64,000 nucleotides of DNA, taken from the NCBI GenBank assembly GCA_965237575.1, contig CBDEGI010000004.1, positions 62,001 to 126,000 of the forward strand, given 5' to 3'. The notes beneath the pieces were generated by a model, which saw only the letters and a program-made list of their open reading frames with translations, made no database searches and was not told where the DNA came from. Positions 47,849 through 56,424 of the stretch are shown here, piece after piece. Source of the stretch: JAKZVK01 sp965237575 (GTDB lineage: Bacteria > Acidobacteriota > Terriglobia > Bryobacterales > UBA6623). Position numbers and translations under genes: made by a program. Position 1 is the first letter of the stretch; each line of letters opens with the position of its first letter.

Positions 47849-48949
47849 TTAGCAGAACTTCTTGAGCCAATCCACGACCCATTCGAAGTACTCTTCGGTG
47901 TAGACGTGGTTTGACTCCGGCTGGTACACCTTGAAGTGCTCCGGGCGGCCCGCGGCTTCGTAGGCGGGCTTGACGACGCGCACCATTTCCTCGATGCCGG
48001 ACGTCGGCATGTCTTCGTCACGCGTGGGAGCAATCGCCATGAATGGCCGCGGACAGATGCACGCGCTCACGATCTGCGGATGATCGAAATAGCGCAGCAT
48101 GTGCGGGATGTAGAAGTACGAGCTGTGCCGGTTGACGTCGCCTTCGTGGATGGCCAGGGCCAGGCTGCCGGCCGACCCGGCAACCGGCACGCCAACGCGG
48201 ATGGAGGGGTCGCACGCCATCCCATACCAAGTGACGTTGCCGCCAAGCGACATGCCGGTCATGCCGATGCGCTTTGGGCTGACGGCACTGTGCGCGGCTA
48301 GGATGCGGGCGGCGCGCAACGCTTCGTCGACCATCACGCCCATCATCGTGCGTCCGTAGGGAGCGAGAAAGCGGATGTGCTTCTCCCAGTGTGTTGGGCT
48401 GACGTGTCGGCTGGTTGTGCCGCGCAACGTGATCGAAAGCGTTGCGAAGCCGCGGCGGGTCAGCTCGCGGCCCCAGCCGATCAGCGGTCCTTTGCCGGGT
48501 TGCTCGTTGCCGAACTTCGCGGCGGTCAGCCGTTCGACATTGCCGCTGGTGCCGGACATGCACACCACCCCGCCGAGCGAGTCCGTATCGGCGTTGGCCG
48601 GAATGGCCAGAACGCCGGCGACTGTGTCACCCAGCAGGTTTCGGTAGGTGAGGGTCGTTAGCTCAAGACCGTCGCTGCCGGTCTCCTGCTTGGCGGTGAG
48701 AACCGGGACTTGGTTGGGTATCGGGTCGAGGCCAAGAAGTTCCTTCAGCTTGGGCCGGATCTGGTCTTTCGACAAACCCAGCCGCGGGTGGGCTGGCTTG
48801 ACGTCCGGCGGGATGCGGGGCTCCTGTTGAGCCAAGCTGGGCGGCGGGCTGACGCCGAGCCCGTGGGCGGCCGCGGCGGCAAAGCCAAGCCGCAACAAGT
48901 TCCGGCGATCGAGCAATTCCGCGGCGGAAGGAGCGGTGCGTCTTACCAT
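47849..48949 (-). CDS. exported alpha/beta hydrolase (acetyl xylan esterase/dienelactone hydrolase-like)
   Basis: The 366-residue protein begins with a Tat-like signal DRRNLLRLGFAAAAAHGLG. The hydrolase part has the nucleophile elbow GMSLGG (Ser about 237), the oxyanion-side VVCMSGTSGN, a likely acid in TRDEDMP, and His in SNHVYTEEYFEW. The family includes many exported esterases acting on polysaccharide side groups. Here no carbohydrate-active genes adjoin it. It is convergent with the phytoene-desaturase-like gene, 31 bases away. Confidence 0.85.
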   Translation of the reverse strand: MVRRTAPSAAELLDRRNLLRLGFAAAAAHGLGVSPPPSLAQQEPRIPPDVKPAHPRLGLSKDQIRPKLKELLGLDPIPNQVPVLTAKQETGSDGLELTTLTYRNLLGDTVAGVLAIPANADTDSLGGVVCMSGTSGNVERLTAAKFGNEQPGKGPLIGWGRELTRRGFATLSITLRGTTSRHVSPTHWEKHIRFLAPYGRTMMGVMVDEALRAARILAAHSAVSPKRIGMTGMSLGGNVTWYGMACDPSIRVGVPVAGSAGSLALAIHEGDVNRHSSYFYIPHMLRYFDHPQIVSACICPRPFMAIAPTRDEDMPTSGIEEMVRVVKPAYEAAGRPEHFKVYQPESNHVYTEEYFEWVVDWLKKFC

Positions 48950-49125
48950 GGCTAGTGTAGGTTCGTCCTCGGTGTCTTGGTCGGCATCTTGCTCAACTGG
49001 GGAGGGTCGATTGGGATTGTAGCGCGTCCGGGCCGGCTGTCCCTTGCCGCTTGCTTTCCCATAGCCGACTCCATCCTATCGGCGCCGTGGTGGCACTTCG
49101 CCGCAACTTTGCAAACGTGGAGGTG

Positions 49126-49315
49126 TTTGGAGAGAGCAAGGACTCTCAAGCTCGAGGCGAAAGAAGCCAAACTGCACCGCGAGATCAAGCGCGACCGCAA
49201 GGATGGCGGCGGGCTGACCCTGAAGGAGCGTGCCAAGATCGACGCGAAGCAAGACAAGCTCAGCAAGCAGATTTACAAAGAGAAGCACGACGACCAGAAG
49301 CGCGAGGAAAAATAG
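49126..49315 (+). pseudogene. C-terminal fragment of a basic coiled-coil protein
   Basis: From about 49126 the frame encodes LKLEAKEAKLHREIKRDRKD, then LTLKERAKIDAKQDKLSKQI and YKEKHDDQKREEK before the stop. This resembles the C-terminal half of a widespread small exported protein with the same GxLTxxERxxIxxxQxxxSxxIYxxKH pattern, which normally has a signal peptide and a second repeat before it. Upstream in this frame there is unrelated sequence with no signal peptide, so the 5' half appears lost. Confidence 0.5.
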
Positions 49316-49567
49316 CTGCGTTTGATACCCCAATAGGTTGCGGCAGGCCGGGCAAGCGAGCCCGGCATGCCGTGCCCTCTACCTTGTGAACATCACCTCC
49401 CTTGCTAGAACCCATTCGTGGTAGTCTACATCGCGTTCAGACCGCGAAACGTCCGAGGGGCCCCGATCAGTCAAGATCGCGTGTTGTCGGGAGCGGGCTG
49501 ACCTTGTTGTCATCGGAGGGCTGATCGGTAGCCGCCGCGGCAACCGGCCGAACGGCGGCCGGCAACG
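49316..49567. other. intergenic region with a degenerate palindromic repeat
   Basis: A worn copy of the GTAGGGG-type palindrome lies at about 49347-49382 (GCCCGGCATGCCGTGCCC followed by TCTAC). No gene is seen in the rest of the stretch. Confidence 0.5.
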
Positions 49568-50329
49568 ATGCGTTTCAGAGACAAGACGGTCTTCGTCACA
49601 GGCGCAGGCTCGGGGATAGGGCGGGCCGCCGCTGCGGCCTTTGCGGCCGAGGGCGCGCGGGTCGCCGCTTACGATCTGTCAGCGGACACGGCCGCGGAGA
49701 CCGCTCGGCAGATTCGCGAAGCGGGCGGCAGCGCCCTAGCACTCGGCGGCGATGTCGCGGATTCGGCGGCCGTGCAGGGTGCCATCGGTGAGACCGTCGA
49801 GCAGTTCGGTTTGCTCGATGTGCTATTTAACAACGCCGGCATTGCCGCGCGCGAGCGCGTCACCGAGCAGGACGAGGACGGCTGGGACCGCATCCTTCGC
49901 GTGAATCTGCGCGGCGTGTATGTTTGCTCGAAGTACGCCATCCCGCGGATGCGGCGGCCCGGAGGGGCGATCGTGAATACATCGTCGGTGGTGGGGCTGG
50001 TCGGCGTGCGCAACCGCGCGGCTTACGCGACCTCCAAGGGGGCCGTTATCACGCTGACGAAGAACATGGCGCTCGACTATGCGGCGGAGGGAATTCGTGT
50101 CAATGCGGTCTGCCCAGGGTTTGTGCGGACGGGGCTTACGGCGGGGTTGTTCGCCGATGCCGAGCGGGGCCAGGCGATAGAGGACATGCATCCGCTGGGA
50201 CGGCTGGCGAGTCCCGAAGATATTGCGCGCGCGGTGCTGTTCCTTGCGTCGGATGATGCCGCGATGATCACGGGGCAGGCCTTGGCTGTGGATGGCGGGT
50301 TTACGGTTGGGCGTCCGGAGGACGTTTGA
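49568..50329 (+). CDS. SDR-family short-chain dehydrogenase/reductase
   Basis: The 253-residue classical SDR has the cofactor motif TGAGSGIG (residues about 11-18), the NNAG motif (about 89-92), catalytic Ser in NTSSVVGLVG and the YATSKGA motif with Tyr and Lys. Asp after the second strand (AAYDLS) suggests NAD preference. C-terminal GFTV..  and the DVAD phrase are also typical. The substrate cannot be told. It is convergent with the DUF4331 array. Confidence 0.9.
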   Translation: MRFRDKTVFVTGAGSGIGRAAAAAFAAEGARVAAYDLSADTAAETARQIREAGGSALALGGDVADSAAVQGAIGETVEQFGLLDVLFNNAGIAARERVTEQDEDGWDRILRVNLRGVYVCSKYAIPRMRRPGGAIVNTSSVVGLVGVRNRAAYATSKGAVITLTKNMALDYAAEGIRVNAVCPGFVRTGLTAGLFADAERGQAIEDMHPLGRLASPEDIARAVLFLASDDAAMITGQALAVDGGFTVGRPEDV

Positions 50330-50525
50330 GGGCGAGAAGAATGTGGTTCTTTCGTCAAGCTGGACCGATGACCCTACGCTGCAAAGTGCCAGGCCGCAAA
50401 GACATGGCGGCGACAGCCTGATTTGGACAAGCCAGATGCCGTGCGTCGGGGCTCTTGTATTTGTGGGAGACGCACCTATCCTGCACGGCCGGTCGTGGCC
50501 GCGTTGTTGCCTTTGGGGCTGTCGG

Positions 50526-52763
50526 CTAGCGGAAGGGGCCGGCGATGATGGGCGTGGCCGCGGCCCCTTTGGCCTTGCCGCTTGTCACGCTGCTCCAGGC
50601 GCTGACGTCGCCCGACTCGAAGCCATCCGCGAAGATCAGGGGGTCGCCTCCCACTGAATTGTTCGCGTCGAGCGTCGCTTCCTGATCCCCTGTGTCTTCG
50701 ACATCGACGGCCCAAACGACCGTACCGTCCGGGCCGCCGTCCAGAACGTTAGCCGTGTATGGCGGCGTAAGGTTGGTTCGGAAACGGAACGCAAAACTGA
50801 AGTCCGTGCCCTGCACTAGCGTGAGTGACGCGAAGCCCCGCTGGTCGGTCTCGGCGGGCGGGTCGAGGTTCTCTCCGATCAGGTTAGCCTCACGGGTCGT
50901 TTCGTCGTTGGGCGAGCCGGGAAGTGGGTCTCCCAGATACGGGAAGACGTCATCGAACTGGTCGGGGCCCTGGTAGGCGCCGTCGTTTAAGGGCAAACTA
51001 CCCGCGACCGCGTCGTCGGGGTCGCACATGCCGAGCGATGGGGTCATTGGCGCGTTAACCTGGCCACGGGCCGCGCCGTCCGGATTGTTGATGGTACTCA
51101 GCTCGATGTACGTTCCGTCGTTGAGGAGTGCTTGCAATTCGTCCGTACTGAGGAAGCAGTCAGCAAACACCACCGGCACCGGACCCGTGGCGTCTCTACA
51201 GATCTCGGGACCTTCTTCCCCGGCCGCACCCATGCGGAAGGAACCGCGGATGACGTTCTGGATGTTGTGATTACAGGTGGCGCCGAAGTTGTTCCCGTTG
51301 AGTGCGCCCAAGCATGTCCCACCCTGCGTGCTAGGGACCGGCGGCACGACGTTGGGGCCCGTGAGGGTGGCGAAGAACTCGTCGCCCGCGGGCGGCGCGT
51401 TGGGGTCGGGCGTGTAGCATAGAACACCCATTACGACTCGCTCCGTAATATCCACGACATCGTCGCCGGGCCGGCGGCCGTTCGGAAACGCCGCGAGGTC
51501 ACCGCCGGTCACGCCCAGGCGGTTCTGGTCGTCGACCGGTGTGGGCGGAATGTTGGTGTTCAGGCGCATGACCTCGCCTACGGAGCCGTCTTCGTTCAGA
51601 CCTGAGAAACCCGTAAGGAAGAACTTGACAAGGTCGTTGCGAGGGATGTTGGTCGGCGCGGGGACCCCGAAGAGAGTCTCGATCAGGGCAGGCAATGTCG
51701 GGTTGGTGACATATTGCAAGAAGTTCGCGCCATCGTCGCGCGGGTGAGCGGCGTTGAACAGGTTCTTGTCGGGCAGCCCGATGGCAACTTCGTTCACGAG
51801 TGGGTTGGCCAGGCGCGAGACCTGAACAAAGTCGCCTAATTGTTGATCGGGCTGTTCGAATGTCGGGTCATCGCTGAGGGTGCGATTGCGGGGCAGGCGT
51901 GCAGTGGTCCAGCCACCGATGATGCCGGAGCCACCCTCGGTAAGACAGTCGGTGGGCACTTCCAGAATCAAGCTGGTAATGTTCTTGTCCTTCGTGTCGG
52001 AGGCTTCGGCATCCGGGTTGCCAACGGGGTTCAGGTTGATCAAATCAAAAACCTCTCCAAGGTTCACGACGAACGGCTCCTTGCGTTGGCCAACGAACAC
52101 CTTGCCGTCGTCGCAGCCGGGGATACCGATGTCATGAATGAACAGGTTGGCGTAGGCCGCATAACCATCGGGAATCGAGTTACTGCCGATGTTGTCGAAG
52201 GGCATGTCGAAGCGGGTTGCGCCCGTCCCGACTCGCGTCACCGGATTAATGGAGGTCGGGTCATCGATGTTGCCCCGGATGAGTTGCAAGCGGTAGGTGC
52301 GAATCTGACTCAGCAGGTCCGTGCCAAAGGGAGAACCAAAGGGACCGACGTTGACGAGCGGAACGGCCACCGCCGTACCACCCACATTAAGGCGGATCGG
52401 ATTTAGATCCTCAAAGAACTGGAAACGAAACGTCAAGTCCTCAGTGATTTGACCGTCAGGATTGTCGCCCCCGTTATTATTGATGTGGATGTCGTAGCGG
52501 GCGTCTTGGTCAAGAGAGAAATAGTTCGCTCCGCCGTAGGGGTCCTGCAGAGGGAGGTAATTGGCAACGACTGTTATGAAGTCCTGGCGGCCCGGTTCAT
52601 AGCTGCGGAACATGTAAAAGTCCGTACCGTCGACCTTGGGCGTGCTCAGAATCGCCGGCGCTTCGCGGTGACTCGATGCAACCGCCGAAGGAGACTCCCA
52701 GGCCACCACAGCCGCGACCACGGCCGTGGCCGCCAAGATGGAAAACATCGCTCGCTGTTTCAT
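50526..52763 (-). CDS. DUF4331 protein with inserted CHRD-like domains and a GFESGD tail
   Basis: The 745-residue exported protein starts with MKQRAMFSILAATAVVAAVV and a good GGAG site upstream. The mature N-terminus has the DUF4331 hallmark SSHREAP...VDGTDFYMFRSYEPGR. After MGVLCY, near residue 460, a CHRD-like domain is inserted (EFFATLTGPNVVPP, then NNPDGAARGQVN). DUF4331 then resumes (AYQGPDQFDDVFPYLGDPLPG). A second CHRD-like stretch (REANLIGENLDPPAETD) follows, and the C-terminus has IFADGFESGDVSAWS, a tail motif common in secreted acidobacterial proteins. Function unknown; extracellular metal or matrix binding is only a guess. It is the second gene of cassette B. Confidence 0.83.
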   Translation of the reverse strand: MKQRAMFSILAATAVVAAVVAWESPSAVASSHREAPAILSTPKVDGTDFYMFRSYEPGRQDFITVVANYLPLQDPYGGANYFSLDQDARYDIHINNNGGDNPDGQITEDLTFRFQFFEDLNPIRLNVGGTAVAVPLVNVGPFGSPFGTDLLSQIRTYRLQLIRGNIDDPTSINPVTRVGTGATRFDMPFDNIGSNSIPDGYAAYANLFIHDIGIPGCDDGKVFVGQRKEPFVVNLGEVFDLINLNPVGNPDAEASDTKDKNITSLILEVPTDCLTEGGSGIIGGWTTARLPRNRTLSDDPTFEQPDQQLGDFVQVSRLANPLVNEVAIGLPDKNLFNAAHPRDDGANFLQYVTNPTLPALIETLFGVPAPTNIPRNDLVKFFLTGFSGLNEDGSVGEVMRLNTNIPPTPVDDQNRLGVTGGDLAAFPNGRRPGDDVVDITERVVMGVLCYTPDPNAPPAGDEFFATLTGPNVVPPVPSTQGGTCLGALNGNNFGATCNHNIQNVIRGSFRMGAAGEEGPEICRDATGPVPVVFADCFLSTDELQALLNDGTYIELSTINNPDGAARGQVNAPMTPSLGMCDPDDAVAGSLPLNDGAYQGPDQFDDVFPYLGDPLPGSPNDETTREANLIGENLDPPAETDQRGFASLTLVQGTDFSFAFRFRTNLTPPYTANVLDGGPDGTVVWAVDVEDTGDQEATLDANNSVGGDPLIFADGFESGDVSAWSSVTSGKAKGAAATPIIAGPFR

Positions 52764-52782
52764 GATCTGTTTCTCCTTCGGG

Positions 52783-54216
52783 CTAGTCGCTAGGCGAGCC
52801 GGGAAGCGGCGTCTTCAAGGAGGGGAACGTGTCATCAAACTGGTCGGCCTGTTGGATGGCGCCGTCGGTGTAGGGCAGTTGGCCGTCGGGCGCGTCGGCC
52901 GGGGGCAGTAGAACCCCCATGACCGCTCGGAGTGAAATGTCGACGGCGTCGTCGCCGGGGCGGCGGCCGTTCGGGTAGCCCGCCCGGTCACCTGCGATGA
53001 CGCCTAGGTTGTCTTGCGCGAAGGAAGGAACCGCCGGCGTCGCCGTGTTCAAGCGCATGATTTCGCCGTTCGAGCCATCCTGGTTGAGCCCCGGCACCCC
53101 GGTCAGAAAGATCTGTATCAGATCCGCGCGCGGGAAGGCGGTTGGCGCCGTGACGCCGAAGAGAGCCTCCAGCAAGGCAGGCAACGTGGGGTTCGTGACG
53201 TAGGTCGCGAACTGGACGTCGCTGCTGGGGTGGCTCGCGTTGAAGAGGTTCTTGTCAGGAAGACCGATCACCACCTCGTTAACCAGCGGGTTCGCCAGCC
53301 GCGAAACCTGCACCAGCGCTCCAAAGCTCTCGTCGTCCTCATAGAAGCCGGGGTTGTCACGCAAAACCCGATTCATCGGCAGCCTGGCCGTCGTCCACCC
53401 ACCGATGACCGGGCCGCCGCTGCCGGTCAGGCAGGAGGTCGGGATTTCGAGGATGAGGCTGGTGATGTTTTTGCCGGCCGTGTCGGACGACTCACCGTCC
53501 GGCGGCCCTACCGGGTTGGTGTTGACCAGATCGAAGATCTCCCCGAGATTCACCGCGAAGGATTCTTTCCGCTGGCCCGCAAACAGGCGTCCGTTCGTCC
53601 CACAGTCCGGAATGGTGATGTCGTAGATGAAGCTGTTGGCATAGGCCTCGTAGTCAGGGATCGACTTGTTGCCGATGTTGTCGGTCGGCATGTCGAACTG
53701 CGCGCTACCCGCGGCGTGTGTGACGTAGCCGATCTGCGTCGGGTTGTCGACCGGGCCGACGATCCGTTGGACGTAGAAGTTGCGCTGCACGTTGAGAGCG
53801 GCCGTATCGTCGACGGCGATGGGGCCGGTGTTGATCAGCGGGATTGCGACGTCCTCGCCGCCCGAGGGCACAGTGATGAACTTCGCGCGGCGGTTGAAGC
53901 GAAAGCGGAAGGTGACGTCTTCGATGGCGTCGCCGTTGTTGGTGATGTGAATGTCGTAGGCCGCGTCCTCATCGAGCGGGAAGTAGTTCGGACCGCCGTA
54001 GGGATCCTGGAGCGGGTTGTAGTTGGCGATGAGCGTTGTAAAGCCCTCGCGCCCGCTCTCGTAGCTGCGGAACATGTAGAAGTCCGTGCCGTCGACCAGT
54101 GGCAGCCTTGTGATGCCGGGCGCCTCGCGGTGGCTGGAGGCCGTGGCCAGGGAGAGCGCCATGAGGAGTGTGACCACGACCAGAGGAGCCATCTTGTTGC
54201 GTACGCCTGGTTTCAT
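52783..54216 (-). CDS. DUF4331 protein, short form, cassette B
   Basis: The 477-residue protein starts at the ATG at 54216 (MKPGVRNKMAPLVVVTLLMA), a signal peptide; the open frame further upstream is not supported. It has SSHREAPGITRLPLVDGTDF at the mature N-terminus, and ends near GAIQQADQFDDTFPSLKTPL with no CHRD domain. It lies 19 bases before the long DUF4331-CHRD gene. Its closest plan-mate is the gene at 56425-57873, which has the same length and the same two internal substitutions relative to the long forms (IHITNNGDAIEDV versus IHINNDGDAVEDI). Confidence 0.85.
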   Translation of the reverse strand: MKPGVRNKMAPLVVVTLLMALSLATASSHREAPGITRLPLVDGTDFYMFRSYESGREGFTTLIANYNPLQDPYGGPNYFPLDEDAAYDIHITNNGDAIEDVTFRFRFNRRAKFITVPSGGEDVAIPLINTGPIAVDDTAALNVQRNFYVQRIVGPVDNPTQIGYVTHAAGSAQFDMPTDNIGNKSIPDYEAYANSFIYDITIPDCGTNGRLFAGQRKESFAVNLGEIFDLVNTNPVGPPDGESSDTAGKNITSLILEIPTSCLTGSGGPVIGGWTTARLPMNRVLRDNPGFYEDDESFGALVQVSRLANPLVNEVVIGLPDKNLFNASHPSSDVQFATYVTNPTLPALLEALFGVTAPTAFPRADLIQIFLTGVPGLNQDGSNGEIMRLNTATPAVPSFAQDNLGVIAGDRAGYPNGRRPGDDAVDISLRAVMGVLLPPADAPDGQLPYTDGAIQQADQFDDTFPSLKTPLPGSPSD

Positions 54217-54275
54217 GAGCTTGGGTCCCCGTGTTTGACCTGCGGAGCGGCTATGGGAACGAGCCCAAAGCGCGC

Positions 54276-54292
54276 CTAATATGATACAGCAG
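54276..54292 (-). promoter_or_regulatory. probable promoter of DUF4331 cassette B
   Basis: On the minus strand the 17 bases read CTGCTGTATCATATTAG, 60 bases before the gene start. The motif is 16 of 17 identical to that before cassette A. TATCAT is a fair -10 element. The -35 region is not conserved between the two copies. Confidence 0.5.
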
Positions 54293-54349
54293 CGCGAGCC
54301 GCTATCGAGTGGATTGTCGGGAGAATTGTGTGACGCGGGCACCGGTTAG

Positions 54350-54589
54350 CAAAACCGAGCCGTGACCGTGAGGGAGCGGTCCGGCAACGACGGTCGACCT
54401 GGTGTTGTTTCTCTATTCGCTGTCTACGGGTGGCTCGAACTCGTGGATGGGTCTGTTGAAGGTCGATCGTGGCGCGGTGAGTCGAAAACGACAGGAGCGT
54501 GCGAGGACTTCTGATTATGACCTAGCGGCGCTTGGAGCGGCGTCGGGGCTCGTGCCGAACCGCTCCCTCACGGTCACGGCTCGGTTTTG
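54350..54589. repeat. 240-bp element with 31-bp perfect inverted ends
   Basis: Positions 54350-54380 and 54559-54589 are exact inverted copies (31 of 31; outer end CAAAACCGAGCCGTGACCG). The 178 bases between them contain no gene. It sits between cassettes A and B of the DUF4331 array. A 29-base copy of the end sequence lies alone at 61300-61328. It could be a MITE-type element or a pair of facing repeats. Confidence 0.75.
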
Positions 54590-54610
54590 TTCGCGCCAAC
54601 TCGGCACTGG

Positions 54611-54840
54611 TTAGCGTAGTTGGCCGCGGATCTCGCCGCCGGGGTGTGCGCCGGAGTGGATGTTGACGTACGTGTTGCCTTGCTGCAGAGCCTCCAAGAA
54701 GGTGGCATCCACCGGGCAGCCGAACTTGATGGGGCTCACTTTGGGAAGCTCGCACAGCAGCTCGCCTACCGCGCCTGGCGCGCCCTCGTAAACCCCGGCC
54801 CGCGTCACGTTGTTGACCCCGGTGAATTGGCTCCAGACGT
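54611..54840 (-). pseudogene. CHRD domain separated from its DUF4331 gene by a frameshift
   Basis: In this frame the sequence reads NVWSQFTGVNNVTRAGVYEG, then APGAVGELLCELP and NIHSGAHPGGEIRGQLR, ending at 54611. The last part is the typical CHRD signature (HxGxxxxGEIRGQL). The sense connects to the upstream DUF4331 frame if one C is added to the 7-C tract at 54908-54914. Together they would make a single protein of roughly 600 residues. Confidence 0.75.
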
Positions 54841-56406
54841 TTAATTCCGTGTTGTCAGCGTTGGGAACGGTATCGACCCACCCGAACGCATCCGTGTCGA
54901 CGGGGGGGCCTCCTGGCTGCCTTGCAGATTCGCGCTAAAGGTACGGTAGGGATTCGGCGATCCGGGGAGCGGTGTTCGCAGGTAGGGGAAGGCATCATCA
55001 AACTGGTCGGGCCCCTGGTAGGTCTGATCGGTGTACGGGAGCAGGCCATCGGGGGCGTCCGCGGGGTTGCAAAGATTCAACCCGAGATGGCACGGAAGTC
55101 CCATGACATCCCTGAGGATGATATCCACCACGTCATCGCCGGGCCGGCGGCCGTTTGGGTAGCCGGCCGGGTCTCCCCCCGCAACGGCGCCCAGACGATC
55201 CTGATCAAACCACGCCACCGGAGGTGTCTCAACATTGAGGCGGAGCATGTCCGAGGGTTTTAGCGGCTGATCAAAACGGTCCGTGCCCGCCAGAGGGTGG
55301 CCGAAGAGGATGGTCCAGCCGAAGCCGAAGTTCGGGCCGTCGAGCGCCTGGACGCCGAACAGAGCTTCCAGAATCGGCCCCAGCGTTGGGAAGTTAACGT
55401 ATGGAAGGAACTGACGGTCATCGCATGGTTGGGTGGCGTTGAAGAGATTCTTGTCGGGAAGCCCGATAACCAACTCATTCACAAGCGGATTGCCAAGCCG
55501 CGAAACCTGCACGAAGTCGCTGGACTGCTGTGCCGGATCGTCAAAGGTCGGGTCGTCGAGCAATACGCGAGTTCGAGGCAAGCGGGCGGTCGTCCAGCCG
55601 CCGAGGATGCCGCCGCCGCCCTCGGTGAGACAGTCGATCGGCACCTCGAGGATCAAAGAGGTGATGTTCTTGTCCTGGGTGGATGACCGCTTGGCGGTCG
55701 GATCGCCCACGGGGTCCAGATTCACCAGGTCGAAAACCTCACCCAGGTTCACCGCAAACGACTCCTTGCGCTGGCCGACAAAAACCTTGCCATCGCCGCA
55801 GCCGGGAATCTGGATGGGAGTGATATGATTCGCCGCGTAGGCTTCGTAGTCAGGAAACGTTTTCTCGCCGAAATAGTCGAGCGCTTTCGAGAATGAGGTG
55901 TCACCGGACCGCCCATTGGTCGCGAACTCAGGCGGGTCGTCTCCCCGAATCACTCTCACCACGTAAATCTCGTCCTCATTGGGCTCGATTCCGGTTGTAA
56001 TCGGGGTGATGGTGCGTAGAGGATGCTCCACGGTCAAGCCGCCCACGGGTAGCGCTCCGTTGTTCAGGATGTTGAAGAACTGGAATTCGAAGACGATGTC
56101 CTCTACGGCGTCATTGTTATTTTCGATGTTGATACGGTAGCGGGCGCTGGGGTCCAGGGTGAAGTAGTTCGGTCCGCCATAGGCGTCCTGGAGCGGGAGG
56201 TAGTTGGCGATCAGGGTGACGAACCCGTCGCGGCCCTCTTCGTAGCTCCGGAACATGTAGAAGTCCGTCCCGTCGACTTTGGGATGCTCGGTGACGAAAG
56301 GAGCTTCGCGGTGGCTCGACGCTTGGACGGGCGAGAACCCGATGAACAGGACCGTGCCGATCGCCGCCAACGTAACGCAGATGGAAAGAATCGCTCGTCG
56401 TTGCAT
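54841..56406 (-). CDS. DUF4331 protein, long form, cassette A; C-terminal CHRD split off by frameshift
   Basis: The 521-residue frame begins MQRRAILSICVTLAAIGTVL with GGAGG upstream, then SSHREAPFVTEHPKVDGTDF. After the DUF4331 end (DDAFPYLRTPLPGSP) it starts a CHRD domain (FSANLQGSQEAPP). A run of C then causes a shift to a nonsense tail (STRMRSGG). In contrast to the cassette B long form, the CHRD domain is at the C-terminal end rather than inserted. It lies 18 bases after the short DUF4331 gene of the same cassette. Its function is unknown. Confidence 0.83.
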   Translation of the reverse strand: MQRRAILSICVTLAAIGTVLFIGFSPVQASSHREAPFVTEHPKVDGTDFYMFRSYEEGRDGFVTLIANYLPLQDAYGGPNYFTLDPSARYRINIENNNDAVEDIVFEFQFFNILNNGALPVGGLTVEHPLRTITPITTGIEPNEDEIYVVRVIRGDDPPEFATNGRSGDTSFSKALDYFGEKTFPDYEAYAANHITPIQIPGCGDGKVFVGQRKESFAVNLGEVFDLVNLDPVGDPTAKRSSTQDKNITSLILEVPIDCLTEGGGGILGGWTTARLPRTRVLLDDPTFDDPAQQSSDFVQVSRLGNPLVNELVIGLPDKNLFNATQPCDDRQFLPYVNFPTLGPILEALFGVQALDGPNFGFGWTILFGHPLAGTDRFDQPLKPSDMLRLNVETPPVAWFDQDRLGAVAGGDPAGYPNGRRPGDDVVDIILRDVMGLPCHLGLNLCNPADAPDGLLPYTDQTYQGPDQFDDAFPYLRTPLPGSPNPYRTFSANLQGSQEAPPSTRMRSGGSIPFPTLTTRN

Positions 56407-56424
56407 CGTCTGTTCTCCTCCGAG

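Noticed and set aside
53014..54279. A 421-codon plus-strand frame opposite a DUF4331 gene
   Set aside because: Antisense shadow. The minus frame has a signal peptide and the DUF4331 family motifs.
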